DNA from: Plotosus lineatus
Lineage: Eukaryota; Chordata; Actinopteri; Siluriformes; Plotosidae
Length of the DNA stretch: 64,000 nt
Assembly: GCA_024760905.1 (NCBI GenBank)
Contig: CM045750.1
Span: 16,947,919-17,011,918, forward strand
Reading direction: 5' to 3'
Positions 22,497 through 34,039 of this stretch are shown piece after piece. Every line of letters begins with the position of its first letter. The stretch's first letter is position 1. The notes under the pieces are model-generated. The model ran no database searches. It had not been told where the DNA came from and saw only the letters and a program-made list of their open reading frames with translations. A program made the position numbers and the translations under genes.

Positions 22497-22560
22497 GGGT
22501 GGCACAGTGGAGAAGAGGTTAGCACGTCCGCCTCACAGCAAAAGGGTCCTGGTTTCAGGC
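22497..22560 (+). mobile_element. SINE-A 5' fragment
   Basis: gggtggcacagtggagaagagg and cctcacagcaaaagggtcctgg are the SINE-A head; the body is absent. Confidence 0.65.
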
Positions 22561-23337
22561 TGATTCCACAGCCATCCCTGCCCGGGAGTCCATTGGAGAT
22601 ATTGGGCCGAGCTCTCACGGGAGGGTGGGATGGCATATGCTCACTTCCCTTTCGCTCATGACAATCACCAGCCAATCATGGGAATCTGTGAATTATTCGT
22701 GTTATGGGGTGGATATCGCTTTCCCTTCGAGTGTGCTAGTTCGCCACCAAATACACATGTGCAGGAGTTCGTAAAGAGGCTGGTGGTAGCATTGCATGTC
22801 ATGGAGGGGACATTTGCATGCTTACACCCCTCGCTGCTTGGTGACAGTTGTGTGATAGGGAAGGCAATACTTGAAGGATTGGATTCAGATACGACTCAGA
22901 GAAGTACCAGGTTCAGACTTTTGTGTGTGCTGCCTTGACCAAGACAGGGCAGGTCTGTGGATAATCCACTCAGAGACCCCATTGAAGGGAGGGTGGAGTG
23001 CACTGTTCTTGTTTTTTTTTCTTTCTCTTTCTGTTATTCTACCTTCTTTGTTCTATCTCTATCTAAAGCTTGTTCTCAGCATGCTGAAACAACATGGTCA
23101 GTGTTGGGTGTTCAGTTCCTTGATGACCCCCCATGGGTCTTCGTCGTCTTCTGATTTTTCACACAAATGAAACTGTCTTGTCCACACAAGCTCCTGCCAA
23201 ATGAAATTGTTTCTCGGGCCATTCAGGTTGGTTGTTTGTGTCACTACTATGGAGCCAGAAATATAGGAAAAGCATTCTCTCCTTTTACTTTTCACGGTCG
23301 AATTATATGTATTTGAGCGTGATAAATCCCTTTTGAG
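22561..23337. other. Possible old SINE-like repeat, then unrecognised sequence
   Basis: 22560-22990 contains ccagccaatcatggg, a ggatatcgctttccc segment and cacccctcgctgcttgg, which recall a common fish tRNA-SINE body as I remember it. The remainder to 23337 is unrecognised. Confidence 0.3.
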
Positions 23338-23875
23338 TGACAGGGTGGAGCAGGGGTTGGCATGTCTACCTCACAGCAAGAACATGTCGGACTCAAGTCC
23401 CGGGGCTTGGCCATGTTTCTGTGTGCATGTTCTTCTTGTGCGTACATGGGTTTCATCTGGCTACTCTGGTTTCCACCTACAGTCCAACGTAGATAAAGTA
23501 AGGTAAACTCCATTAGGCTTTTTACACCCAAGCCATAGTGGTTCATCGGACTGGTGCTTATCCCCGGTTTCCATAGCGTGAAACGACCAGGAGTTCAATG
23601 GGACACGAATCCATCGCAGGTCCATCTTCCCAGTATATTTTACTGGTACCCATTTGTACTGCTGGGTGAACAGAGGCACACTTGTGGTTAAGACCTTGCC
23701 CACGGGTCTTAGCACAGTGGGGGTCTAACTGGGATTCGAACACACAACCTCCCGATCATGAGTGGAGCACCCTAACCACTACGCCACTGGCCCCATGTCC
23801 AACGTATAATTAGGCTAATTAGGCCTCTCTGCGACCGAAGTAGGATTAAGCAGTTTTTCAAATGAATGAATGAAA
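23338..23875 (+). mobile_element. SINE-A copy interrupted by SINE-C
   Basis: The 5' part runs to 23491 and the 3' end resumes at 23797. Duplication gtccaacgta (23482-23491 and 23797-23806) flanks SINE-C. The central part of the SINE-A is deleted. Confidence 0.8.
23492..23796 (-). mobile_element. SINE-C copy
   Basis: Reverse orientation, head ggggccagtggcgtagtggt at the right and the ggtaccagtaaaatatactg body. It is flanked by a 10-bp duplication. Confidence 0.86.
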
Positions 23876-24439
23876 AATAAATCCTCCTTAATATAAATTA
23901 GATTACATCTATGTATTATGTTTTTTAGAGGACACTAAATTACTTCTTTCTCTATGAGTGAGCCTCCCATGGTGTGCTCTATGATTCCAAAAATAGTGCA
24001 CCCTTGGTTTTAGTCAGCCTTACTCAGTGGGAGGTTGTTATTCTGTTGTTGTTAGTGTTGTTTTTCAAACTATCCTATCCTTATTGGGGTTTTTTTTTTT
24101 TCCATGAAAGCCCTGTAATTGGAGGGAATCGTTTATACTTGATGCACTGAAGTGAACCCATTTGGTTACAAAAGTACACTGACAAGGAATCAAGAGGGAA
24201 AACGTACTTTAATGGGTGTTGAATCTAATGAGATTAGTGGAAAGGCTTACAGAGAAATGGCACTGAGATAAACAGCGATAACACAATAATAACTCATTAT
24301 TCCTCTCGTCTCGGAATCGGCACGCGTTACAGCTCAACGGTGTCTTCTTGGTTGTGCAGGGTGGTGCATGACTCTTAGTGTAGGTGTGTTTTTTTAACAG
24401 TGAAGAGAAAGGCAGAGTATTTTTTTTTTCATGAAAAGG
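23876..24439. other. Intron sequence without recognised features
   Basis: T tracts near 24090 and 24420; nothing else recognised. Confidence 0.45.
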
Positions 24440-25175
24440 GCTGGAGGCTGAACCCTATCTAATCCAACTCACCAGTCCATAGGGGGAACACACACACAAC
24501 CATTCGCCCTCACTCACACAAAGTCTGGAACGGCTTACTCAATTTAATGTGCATGCTTTGGGACTGTTGGAGGAAACCAGAGCATCCTGAGGAAACCCAC
24601 ACCAGCATTGGTAGAACATGCAAACTTTTCTTCTTCTTTTCCTTTCGGCTGTTCCCTTCAGGGGTCGCCACGGCAAATGATCTGCCTCCATCTCACCTTA
24701 TCCTCTGCATCTTCTGCTCTTACTCCAACTACCTTCATGTCCTCCTTCACCACATCCATAATTCTTCTCTTTGGTCTTTGTCTAGGCCTTCTGCCTCGTA
24801 GTTCCAGCCTCAGCATCCTACTACCAATATACTCGCGATGACTCCTCTGTACATGTCCAAACCATCTCAATCTAGTCTCTCTGACTTTGTCTCCAAAACC
24901 TCAAACATGTGCTGTCCCTCTGATGTACTCATTCCTCAGCCTATCCATCCTCGTTACTCCCAAAGAGAACCTCAACATTTTCATCTCTGCTACCTCCAGC
25001 TCTGCCTCCTGTCTTTTCCCCAGTGCCGCTGTTTCTAAACCATACAACATCGCTGGCCTCAACACCGTCTGGTAGAACATGCAAACTCTGACACCGAAAC
25101 GCCGTGGCTTGACCTAGGATTGGAACCCAAGACCTTGTTGATGTGAGGCAAACATGCTCAACACTTTGCTGCCCA
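24440..25175 (-). mobile_element. SINE-A copy interrupted by an RTE-like LINE
   Basis: The reverse SINE-A body up to gtagaacatgcaaact resumes after the LINE with the same sequence, then continues to the reversed head (ttgatgtgaggcaaacatgc). Confidence 0.83.
24627..25069 (-). mobile_element. 5'-truncated RTE-like LINE with 18-bp TSD
   Basis: A perfect 18-bp duplication, tggtagaacatgcaaact (24609-24626 and 25070-25087), brackets a 443-bp insertion. The minus strand encodes the end of a reverse transcriptase protein, from LRPAMLYGLETAAL through LRFSLGVTRMDRLRNEYIRG, one stop, then LRWFGHVQRSHREYIG and GRRPRQRPKRRIMDVVKEDM to IICRGDP and stop. One internal stop codon in about 140 codons shows it is dead but not old. 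Its 3' UTR (gaagggaacagccgaaagg-like) equals the SINE-B tail, so this family is the likely mobiliser of SINE-B. The RTE assignment is from memory. Confidence 0.82.
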
Positions 25176-25696
25176 CGTTTGCTTCTGCTGTGGATAAAAT
25201 TTGCTTTTAGTATGTTTCTCAAAGCCTTCTATATGCAGCTCTACCAATGCACAGAGGGCAAAGTTGTCAAAATAGAAGGCAAGAGAGATAAATAAAGAAA
25301 GGCATCAAAGCCATCACAAGAGATATATCCTGCAGCAGTACAACCCATCCAGAGCACTTCACTCAGCTGAGGTGGGCCTGTTGTTAGTTGTAAGGATCAT
25401 ACACAGCTCAGCACTGGTGGATGGCATCCTTAATAAATTCTCCTCAGAATATAAGAAACACTTGCACAATATTTCTCCAAATCCAGATTAACCTCTTGAG
25501 ACCCCACTATTCTCATTTGAGGACATCATGGTATTTCTTCACAGATATATGTTGTGTATAGGTCTTTGTTAGAGCCTCATATTAAGGAAATTGAGTTTCA
25601 CACTTTCACCAACCCACTGGCTTTTTAAATATTTATTAGGTGGTGAGCAACAAAAGAGGTTACTCACCACCAGAGAAATTACAAGACAGAGCATCA
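25176..25696. other. Intron sequence without recognised features
   Basis: No repeat family or coding signal recognised. Confidence 0.45.
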
Positions 25697-26211
25697 TGGT
25701 CGGCAGCGAGGACGCTTAGCTGTTAACACTTCCACCTCACAGCAAGAAGATGCTCCGTCCGAGTCCTGGGCTCAGGCATTTTTGTGTGGAGCTTGTTTGT
25801 GTGGGTTTCCTCCGGATACTCCGGTTTCCTCTCAGAGTAAAAAAAAACATGAACATTTCAGGGAAGTGTTCAGTTCAGTTCATTTTCTGTAACCGCTTAA
25901 TCCTAATTAGGGTCACGGGAAGGCTGGTGTCAATCCCAACCAACTTCGGGCGAGGGCAGAGTACACCCTGGACAGCTCGCCAGGCCATCACAGGGCGGAA
26001 ACACGCTGACGGCTTTGCAGCTACTCTTGTCGAAGGTCAGCAATGGTTCTTTTACATGAATCTCACACTATAGACAGTGAGAGACATGGCCGGCCTTTGA
26101 TAATCCAGTTAGCTGCACTGGGATGGGAGTGTCAGATGGTCAGTGATCCAGCACCTATACCACTAGGCCACCATTGCCTATTTAGGGAAGTGACTTATCC
26201 AAATTACCCTG

Positions 26212-26264
<53 letters not shown>

Positions 26265-26340
26265 CCAGTGTTGGCTGAGATAGGCTTTAGCCTTTCTGTG
26301 ACCATAATAAGTTTAAGCGTTTCGGCAAATTAATGAAGTA
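25697..26340 (+). mobile_element. SINE-A copy interrupted by a SINE-B/A chimera
   Basis: The SINE-A parts are 25697-25868 and 26184-26340, with a (GT)n run at 26215-26261 in the second. agggaagtg is duplicated at 25860-25868 and 26184-26192. Confidence 0.8.
25869..26183 (-). mobile_element. SINE-B/A chimera
   Basis: On the minus strand the SINE-B body (tcactgtctatagtgtgag...aagagtagctgcaaagccg) switches to the SINE-A end (ggcctggcgagctgtccag...attaggattaagcgg). The head is partly degraded. It is flanked by a 9-bp duplication. Confidence 0.83.
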
Positions 26341-26361
26341 ATAAATAAAGGAAAACATTGT

Positions 26362-27195
26362 GGTCGGCGGCACCGCGGTGTAGTGGTTAGCCCCTAAATG
26401 TGCTTATGTGAGTTTCCTCCAGGTATTCCAGCTTCCTCAGACAGTCCAAAGATATGCATACAGTAGGCCCTCGTTTCTCGCGATGGTTTGGTTCCGGTCC
26501 TTCTTGCGGATCAAGAAAATCTGCGAGTTATTGATGCGGTTTTAAAACCCTATGTTTGATATTCCATGCGCTAAAATATGCTACTTCAACACATTCTATA
26601 GACAGTCTTACTCATTAATACAGTAATAATGAAGTAAAATGTAGTAATGATTAAGTAAAAACTTTTAAATTTTGTACTGTGATAATATTTATTAATAAAT
26701 AAAGCGCTTAGGCTCCTATCCAGAAGATAGAGAAGAGGCAGGGCGTTTGGGTGACATCATAGCTCTTAAATAATCATTAAAAAAACACAAAAAAATTTAC
26801 TTCGCAATTCAGGCAGTCACGTTGATAACTTGTGCGCAGAGGAGAAAAAAAGAGGTGTACACATCCTCTGCAACCAATCAGCAGGAGGGAGAAACAAAAG
26901 CGTTCAGCCATTGGCTAAATTTGAATCACTTGCCAGTTACTTTCGGGTTTGTCGCCAATTTGTGAGTATGTGAGGGCGTGAGCACTGAACCGCGAATGGT
27001 CAAGGGCCTGCTGTATTAGGCAAATTGGCTTCTCCAAATTGTCCCTAGGTGTGTTGTTGAGTGTGAAAGATTGCATGTGGTGAGCTGTTCAGAGTGTACC
27101 CTGCCTTCACCCAGAATCAGCTGAGATAGGCTCCATCCTCACCATGACCCTCGTAGGATTAAGCAGTTCAGCACATGAATGAATGAATGAAAACA
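26362..27195 (+). mobile_element. SINE-A copy interrupted by TIR-D
   Basis: SINE-A sequence ccaaagatatgcata breaks at 26460 and continues ttaggcaaattggct at 27016. Removing 26461-27013 and one TA restores an uninterrupted SINE-A. Confidence 0.85.
26461..27013. mobile_element. TIR-D transposon, full length
   Basis: Left CAGTAGGCCCTCGTTTCTCG; inverted right CAGCAGGCCCTTGACCATTC; TA on each side. The 553-bp non-coding body contains taataaataaagcgctta. Pogo/Tigger-like by terminus and target. Confidence 0.82.
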
Positions 27196-27280
27196 TTCTG
27201 GGTTGAATGTGAGGAGGTTGCGGGTTAGCATTTAAACTTTTCAGTTTTTATTATCTAATTGATGCATAACTAATTCAGTG

Positions 27281-27425
27281 GGCTATGATGGCCTGATGAG
27301 CTGTCCACGGTGTACCCCGCCCTCGCCCAGAGTCGGCTGAGATGGGTGCCAGCCTACCCGCGTCCCAAATTAGTATTAAGTGGTTCAGACAATTAATGAA
27401 TGAATGAATAATTCAGTGGGTTGTA
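27281..27425 (+). mobile_element. SINE-A 3' end fragment
   Basis: gatgagctgtccacggtgta through attaagtggttcagacaatt with (gaat)n. Confidence 0.75.
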
Positions 27426-27724
27426 ATGATATGTAGCTGCTTTTGAGATTTGACAAAGTTTTTTCCAAGGCTTGGCAAACTTGTGCACATGAGCTTCTGT
27501 TAAGTCTGCCAGAGGGAAAATTTTAATTAGCGATGTTTCATATCATTAAAATCTAATGCATATATTTGGTTTCATCTTGTCTGAATGGCTCATGCAGCAC
27601 AGTGTCATTATTCATTTTCAGTTATTGTATTTTTTTATGAAAAGCCAAATATATCATGCTAAATTAATTAATTGAAGTGGCACATATTAAGATAACGATT
27701 ATTGTATTACCCCCCCCCCAACGG

Positions 27725-28212
27725 ATTACTGATTTAAATTGGGGTACACACTGAACAGGTCACCAATCTGTTGCATTACTACCACCGGTTTAAACACCCA
27801 TTCACAATTACACTCATACCTGGTGGCAGTTTATAGTTGCAGGTTGACCCAACCATGGTGGCATCGTAGTTACCACATCGGCCTCACAGTCAGAAGGTCC
27901 TGGGTTTGTGTTTCGGGATCCGTGAGGGTGTTTCTGTGTGGGGTTTGTGTGTTCTTTTTATATTTGCATAGTTTTTCTCTGTTTACTCTGGTTTCCTTTT
28001 ACTGCTCAAAGACTGGCATGTTCGGCTAATTGGCTGAATGAGTGACAATTTGGCCCAAACCTGCATGTCTGGACTGTGGGAGGAAATTGCGGTACTCAGA
28101 TGAACCCCATGCAAGCACAGAGGGAAAATGGAACCTCCGCACAAAAATGCCCTCAATCAGCCATGAGGTTTGAACCTAGAGCGTTCCTTGAGGTGGCGGT
28201 GCTAATCACGAA
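27725..28212 (-). mobile_element. SINE-A (minus) containing a SINE-A (plus)
   Basis: Minus-strand SINE-A sequence at 27725-27850 resumes at about 28050 with gactgtgggaggaaattgcg. Between them lies a plus-strand SINE-A (27850-28046). ttgacccaacc and ttggcccaaacc at the two joints look like a diverged duplication. Confidence 0.7.
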
Positions 28213-28526
28213 TTCATTAATTCATTTTCTGAACCGCTTAATCCTAATTAGGGTCGCGGGGAGGCTGGCGGCCATCTCAGTCAACTCTGAGCAAGGGAAA
28301 AGTACACCTTGGAGAGTTTGTCAGGCCATCGCAGGGCAGAAACACGTTGACGGTTATGTAGCCTGCTCTTGACGAAAGGCAACAATGGTTCTTTTACATG
28401 CCTCTCACCACAGACCGCGAGGAACATGGCCGGCCTTTAATGACCCAGTTAGCCACACTAAGGGGACAGTAGTGATGACTGTTGATAGTCGGGATTGAAC
28501 CCCCAACCTTGGGATCAGTCAACCAT
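28213..28526 (-). mobile_element. SINE-B/A chimera
   Basis: Reverse orientation: SINE-A tail (cgcttaatcctaattagggt) joined at the acacgttgacggttatgtag point to SINE-B body and head (gattgaacccccaaccttgg). Confidence 0.8.
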
Positions 28527-28655
28527 CAAATAATAATAATAATAATAATAATAATATGGATTAATAGTAGCAGCAGTACTAGAAGTAGTAGCAGCAGTAA
28601 AAGTAGAAGCAATAGCAGTAGTAATTTTAGCAGTATAGTTGTAGTAGCAGTAGTA
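28527..28655. repeat. (AAT)n then (AGT/AGC)n
   Basis: Trinucleotide runs; part of a longer AGT-rich tract that continues at 29011-29180 beyond an inserted SINE-B. Confidence 0.9.
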
Positions 28656-29010
28656 GGGGCAGTGGTGGTCTAGTGGTATAGTGCGCTGGATCACTGATCC
28701 AAAGGTTGGGGGTTCGAGTCCCACTCTCCACAAGGTTGTCACTGTCCCCCCCCCCCAGTGCAGCTAACTGGGTTATCAAAGGCGGGCCATGTCTCTCACT
28801 GTCTATGGTGAGAGGCATGTAAAAGAACCATTGCTGACTTTCGTAAAGAGTAGCTGCAAAGTCGTCAGCGTGTTTCTGTCCCTTGCTAAAAAAGGGTTGT
28901 GACAGGAAGGGGATCCGACGTAAAAACCTCTGCCAAATCAAACATGCGAATCAGATGATTCGCTGTGGCAACTCCTGAGTAAAAGGGAAAAAGCCGAAAG
29001 GAAGACAGAC
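28656..29010 (+). mobile_element. SINE-B, full length, RTE-like tail, 19-bp TSD
   Basis: Head ggggcagtggtggtctagtg with perfect A box (tggtctagtgg) and B box (ggttcgagtcc), full body, and tail cgctgtggcaactcctgag. agttgtagtagcagtagta is duplicated at 28637-28655 and 29011-29029. Confidence 0.92.
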
Positions 29011-29180
29011 AGTTGTAGTAGCAGTAGTACTGACTGTATAGAAGTAGAAGCGGTAGAAATAATAAACAGTTGTGGCAGTAGTAATAGTAGTAGTACTAGT
29101 AGTAGTATCAGTAGTAATAGCAGTAGTCATAGAAGTAAAGGCAGTAGTAGTAGTAAAAGTAGTAGTAATAGTATTATGTC
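29011..29180. repeat. (AGT)n-rich tract
   Basis: Imperfect agt/aga trinucleotides, continuation of the tract split by the SINE-B. Confidence 0.9.
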
Positions 29181-29242
29181 TGCCAAATGGATTCGATCCC
29201 AGACGAGCCCCCAGTTTTATTACGTATGGAATTTAGAAGATG

Positions 29243-29501
29243 CCCCCAGTGCAGCTAACTGGGTTATCAAAGGTGGGCTATGTCTGTCACTGTCTATGGT
29301 GAGAGGCATGTAAAAGAACCATTGCTGACATTCGTAAAGAGTAGCTGCAAAGTCGTCAGCGTGTTTCTGTCCCTTGCTAAAAAAGGGTTGTGACAGGAAG
29401 GGCATCCGACGTAAAAACCTCTGCCAAATCAAACGTGCGAATCAGATGATTCGCTGTGGCGACTCCCCAGAACGGGAAAAAGCCGAAAAGAAAAGAAGAT
29501 A
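29243..29501 (+). mobile_element. SINE-B, 5' truncated, 14-bp TSD
   Basis: It starts in the body at cccccagtgcagctaactgg and runs to the RTE-like tail. gaatttagaagatg is duplicated exactly at 29229-29242 and 29502-29515. The body is very similar to the copy at 28656. Confidence 0.9.
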
Positions 29502-29515
29502 GAATTTAGAAGATG

Positions 29516-30331
29516 GAAGTTGCCCCGTGAAACCAGCAAAGCATGACAGACCATGATATAAACTACAGTATATACAATTTAATAATATGAACAAAATAAG
29601 ACACAATGATATCTCGCATCTTAGAGCCAATCAAAATACAAATCAAACAAAGGGTCCCATAGTCACCAAGTACCTGAAGCAGGGTAAAGTTAGAGACGGC
29701 GCATGCGCTGGTGAGGAAAGGCTTGGAATCCCAAGTGTCGAAAGAAACAAATGACGAACATCTTCGCGTGAGCTGTGGGTGAACATGGATGATGGACTTT
29801 GATGAAGTCCCGAACGATGAAACTTGGGTGACCTTCCATGGTCTGCCTTAGATGAGATGATCCGCTGCGATGAGTTTCCTTAAATCATCTGTGTGCCGAA
29901 GAGACCCAAAGAGACTCCTTAGGTGATTTGTGTCATCTGAAGAGACCCGAAGAGACTCGAAGAGACTGGAGCAAGTTGGCAGCAGGTCCTTAATATAGAT
30001 TCCCTAAAGTTCCAGAAAGTTCCATTCTGGAAAATTCCAACTCACCTGACCCGCCACCGGGGCACATGCACAACTAGGTCTATGCTGGAAGTTTACCTAA
30101 TGGACACGAGTCCAACTTTTTTGACTGTTGTTGGCTGTTGTTTCGAGACGGATTATGTGGAAAGGAGCAACATTTAGAACTAAAATATCTGATGATAAGA
30201 AAATAATTTGTTATTGACTTCATGCAAGGAAAAGCCCTTAAGCTAAACCGCTAGCTCCATGCTAACCGTTTCTTCTGTGAAATATTTTATGGAAAGAATA
30301 TTGTTTTTAAATTTGAGGACAATAATATGCA
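29516..30331. other. Unrecognised sequence with short internal repeats
   Basis: 29890-29970 repeats gaagagacccgaagagact-type units. No transposon ends or coding signal recognised. Confidence 0.45.
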
Positions 30332-30440
30332 GGCGGCATGGTGTCATAGTGGTTGGCACATCTGCCTCACAGTAGGAAGATTGTGGTTTGAGTCCCAGGC
30401 ACAGGCATTTCTGTGTGGAGTTTGAATGTTCTTCCTGTGT
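30332..30440 (+). mobile_element. SINE-A 5' fragment
   Basis: ggcggcatggtgtcatagtgg to gtgtggagtttgaatgttct. Confidence 0.72.
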
Positions 30441-30603
30441 CGAAGCATGAAGTATTGATATCTTCAGTACAGGACCTAGAAAAATACTGACACCTCCAGA
30501 CAGATAAGAACCTGAGTTCAAAAGTGAACCCTGAGCTCAGGTGTCATGAATCTCCAAAAATACTTGCTGTGTGTCACCAGATGTTTATATGTTATTTCAT
30601 ATA

Positions 30604-31044
30604 CAGGGATTCCTCACTTTCCACGGTTTATTGGGACCGAGATCCCCCCGCGACCGCCGAATTCCACAAAGTAGGATCAACCCCCTCTGACTGATGTATA
30701 CGTATATAATATCAATAAATACATATTCAACGCTATAAATGCTTATAATAACAATTAAACATTCAAAAATAATGCATAAGATGTAAATAAAATATGAATA
30801 CAGACGTGCGCGCACTCTGATGTATACCTCACATAAAAATGTGGGTTTTTTTGTTTGTTTGTTTTTGTTTGTTTAGAGGTTTTTTGCATAATTGGCCTTG
30901 TTTTGGGGCATTTTCCTTAACTTTTCCCCCTATTCTTCCTTAATTTTGTTATTTTTTTAAATTCAATGAATATTTAAAAAAAAAAAAAAAACGCGATGCA
31001 CTGAAGCCGCATGAATTGAAACGCAAAGTAGCGAGGGATCCCTG
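30604..31044 (-). mobile_element. TIR-A transposon, full length
   Basis: Left CAGGGATTCCTCACTTTCC and inverted right CAGGGATCCCTCGCTACTTT, TA on both sides (30602-30603 and 31045-31046). The 441-bp AT-rich body is non-coding. The terminus contains the palindrome agggatccct. Confidence 0.88.
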
Positions 31045-31046
31045 TA

Positions 31047-31424
31047 ATACACCCTTTGGAAGGAGCTTTGTGTTACCATGGAAAGCAGGACTGACGCTGT
31101 ATATCTTATCTCTATCTCCATCTTCATCTGGAAAACCCATTATTTTGTTGTCCGTGGCACTTGCTGTGCAATCTAGGAAGTGTGAGAACACATGAGAACG
31201 CCTATCCTTGGGGTAGCGTTTGTGCACGGCCAATACTGTGCATTTAATATATCACTTACACACACCTGTACACTGAGTCATCTGATCCGCCAATTATGTA
31301 CCAATATTTTTTACTATCTGTGGTCCATCATCAGTTGTTTATCAACAGTTATCCGGCGTCCATTTATTAACAATTCTTCTCAGTCACTCACTTTTTTTAA
31401 TGCTACTGTGGTAGTGGTGAGTCT
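31047..31424. other. Intron sequence without recognised features
   Basis: Nothing recognised. Confidence 0.45.
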
Positions 31425-31719
31425 GATGCCTCTCTCAGGTTGACCCTGGGTGAAGGTGAGGTACACTCTGAAGAGCTCACCAGACCATCACAGGGCCAAC
31501 TCGCACATAACCACCCACACTCATACTCGCACTTGGGTGCAATTTCAGACAGCAAATTAGTACAACGTACATGTCTTTGGACTTTGGGAGGAAACCGGAG
31601 TACCCGGAGGACACCAAGCCAAGCATGGGGGAAATGTACCAACTCCACACAGAAATGCTCAAACGCAGGACCTTCTTGCCTTGAGGCGGATATGCTAACC
31701 ACTACACCACCGTAATGCC
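31425..31719 (-). mobile_element. SINE-A copy
   Basis: Reverse body gggaggaaaccggagtaccc and reversed head gctaaccactacaccaccgt. Confidence 0.82.
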
Positions 31720-32362
31720 TCATTAACAATTTTTGTGAGAGTTTCCCCAAGAAAACATCCCCAAATGGTCTAGTTGTGCACTTTAGTATTTTTATCTCAT
31801 TGCATATTTAATATGGCCGCCAGAAGCCTTATTGATTTTTTTTCTTGTGGCAGTTATTCTAAGGAAACTACTAAATGGAACTTTTTCAGATGTGGTATTC
31901 CCACATGATCAAGCTGTACACCTGAATGTTTTTATTTCATTTACATACCTGAAAAAAGTGATCATTACTGAAAAGTTTAAGTTCAATAATGTATGGTTGC
32001 TCTACGATTGGTGCCAAGATCTGTATAAATCTGTATTTGTATATCTTCAACTATCCAGTTTTGGTAGATCTGCACCCCCTGCGGACAGACCCTTACAGTC
32101 CTATTCTAGGCTGCAGGAGTCTGATTTGACCGTGTTGTTTCAGCTTATGGTTGACTGAGTTATGCGTTCAGGGATGTTGTTTGGCTCGTCACAGTGATAA
32201 AGACCATTGCTTACTGGAATTATTTTTTTCTCCTTTGGAAACTCAACTCTCATGAGATCAGTAGTTTCTGAAATACTCAAATCAGCTATTCTGGTAGTCC
32301 AAGTAATACCAGGGTCAAAGTCACTGAGATCACCATTTTCCCTGTTCTGATATTTGATGTGG
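31720..32362. other. Unrecognised sequence; DNA-transposon-like repeat near 32180-32350
   Basis: gagatcagtagtttctgaaat and tcaaagtcactgagatcacc recall a common teleost interspersed repeat, but no ends are visible. Confidence 0.3.
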
Positions 32363-32377
32363 CTTTTGCGGTGGTGT

Positions 32378-32688
32378 GGGGCCGGTGGCGTAGTGACTAG
32401 GGTGCTGCGCTCATGATCGGGAGGTTGTGAGTTCGAATCCCACTGAGACCCTCATTGTGCTAAGACCCCTGGGCAAGGTCTCAACCACAAGTGTGCCTCT
32501 GTTCACCCAGCAGTATAAATGGGTACCAGTAAAATATACTGGGAAGGTAACCTACGATGGACTAGCGTCCCATCCAGGGGGAGTTGAACTCCTGGTCGCT
32601 TTACGCTATGGAAACCGGGGATAAGCACCGGCCTGATGAGCCACGAGGCTCGGGTGTAAAAACCCAACAGACTTTACCTTTACCTTAC
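32378..32688 (+). mobile_element. SINE-C, full length, 15-bp TSD
   Basis: Head ggggccggtggcgtagtgac with B box agttcgaatcc; body; tail tttacctttaccttac. cttttgcggtggtgt is duplicated exactly at 32363-32377 and 32689-32703. Confidence 0.92.
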
Positions 32689-32784
32689 CTTTTGCGGTGG
32701 TGTTTTGGTTAGCACGTCCACATCATAGCAAAAAAAAAATCCAGCGTTCAAACCCTGTGCCTAGTATGAACGTGTCTGTGGAGT

Positions 32785-32978
32785 CAAGGACAGTCGAGGC
32801 TCTGTGGTAAAAGTCAAGGACAGTCGAGGCTCTGTGGTAAAGGCTTGATCAGAAGATCATTGGCTGAACGCCCAGTACCACCAAACTGCCACTGTTGAGC
32901 AAGGCCCTTAACCCTCAACTGCCAGTTGTATAAATTAATTAAGAGCATCTGCCAAATGCCATAAATGTAAACGAGTTA
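32785..32978 (+). mobile_element. SINE-D fragment with a short tandem duplication
   Basis: ttgatcagaagatcattggc, ttgagcaaggcccttaaccc and catctgccaaatgccataaa match a widespread fish SINE as I remember it. The start, gtcaaggacagtcgaggctc with the next few bases, is present twice in tandem. Confidence 0.6.
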
Positions 32979-33210
32979 GCATATTAATCCCTTTGTTTGT
33001 CTGGGTCTCCTCCAGGTTTTCCGGTTTCCTCCCACAGTTCAAAGACATTCGCAGTAAGCTATTAAATATTCTCAATTGTCCCTTGGTGTGAGTATGAAAA
33101 GTTGTATGTTAGCATTGACCCTGAGATGGTTTGACGCGCCAACCAGGATGTTCCTAGCGTCCCTGTGATGCTTTTGTAAAGGATAAAGCAGTTCAGACAT
33201 TAAAATGAAA

Positions 33211-34039
33211 TGAAAATGATATTAGATGTGAATATTAATTAAAACTCTTCACGTACATATGCATGATTGTAAGCAGTGCTCGGCTATCACATGACAAGCT
33301 AATCAAATCATTGAACATTAATGTCGCCACTGAGTGTTTCTGCTGAGATGTTCTCATTAAAATGAGGGTAAATAGCAGAAAGCAAGTTAAATTGTAAAAT
33401 TGAAAACCACACCTTGATGACAGTAATTTACCTAATTTATATGCGAGGATGCAGTCGAGAATGGTGTGTGAATTGCACTCAGAGGTGTGATTCAGCAGTG
33501 TAGTGACCCAGCTGATGACATCTGATGTCATATTCTATTGTTTATGATCCAGTACACTAATGTGGTAAAACAGCATCGGGCATTTTAATCCCTTAGCTCA
33601 TTTCACAGGCTGAGGGGAGGACTGGTGAGTGATATTCTATTATAATTCGTGGGATTGCTGCTGCTTGAGGATAGGAATGGGGTGGGGTGGGAGCTTTGCA
33701 CTGTTTGCCCTTTGTGAATGCAAAGAAATCGATTTATGGCTATTCTACAGTCTAATCTGTAGGTAGGGCCTTTGCGGCATTCCAGAAATCATGTCTGGCT
33801 CAGGAGACAATTTGCTGCATAATAGGAGCCTTGGTGCTGTCCTCTCAGAGACAAAAATGAGCACAACACTGAAGCAGGTAGCTGCTTGAATGCACCTAGC
33901 ATGAGGTTTTGCCGTATACTGTGTGTCATATTTATGAAGGCAGAATTCTGAATCATGAGACAGCTGAGACACTATTCTGGTTAGCACTGCATCCTTACCT
34001 GTCCTCTTAAACAAAATGATGTTGAACTGGTGTATGGGA
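33211..34039. other. Intron sequence without recognised features
   Basis: No repeat family or coding signal recognised. Confidence 0.45.

Larger units (their letters stand above)
32363..33210 (+). mobile_element. SINE-A copy interrupted by SINE-C and SINE-D
   Basis: The head is duplicated around SINE-C (cttttgcggtggtgt), continues ggttagcacgtccacatcat, is broken by SINE-D at about 32785-32978, and resumes with gggtctcctccaggttttcc to the aaggataaagcagttcag end. Confidence 0.72.

Noticed and set aside
28666..28735. tRNA gene candidate from perfect A and B boxes
   Set aside because: The sequence is the head of a SINE-B with body, tail and a target duplication; it does not fold as a mature tRNA. 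The same applies to all SINE-A and SINE-C heads.
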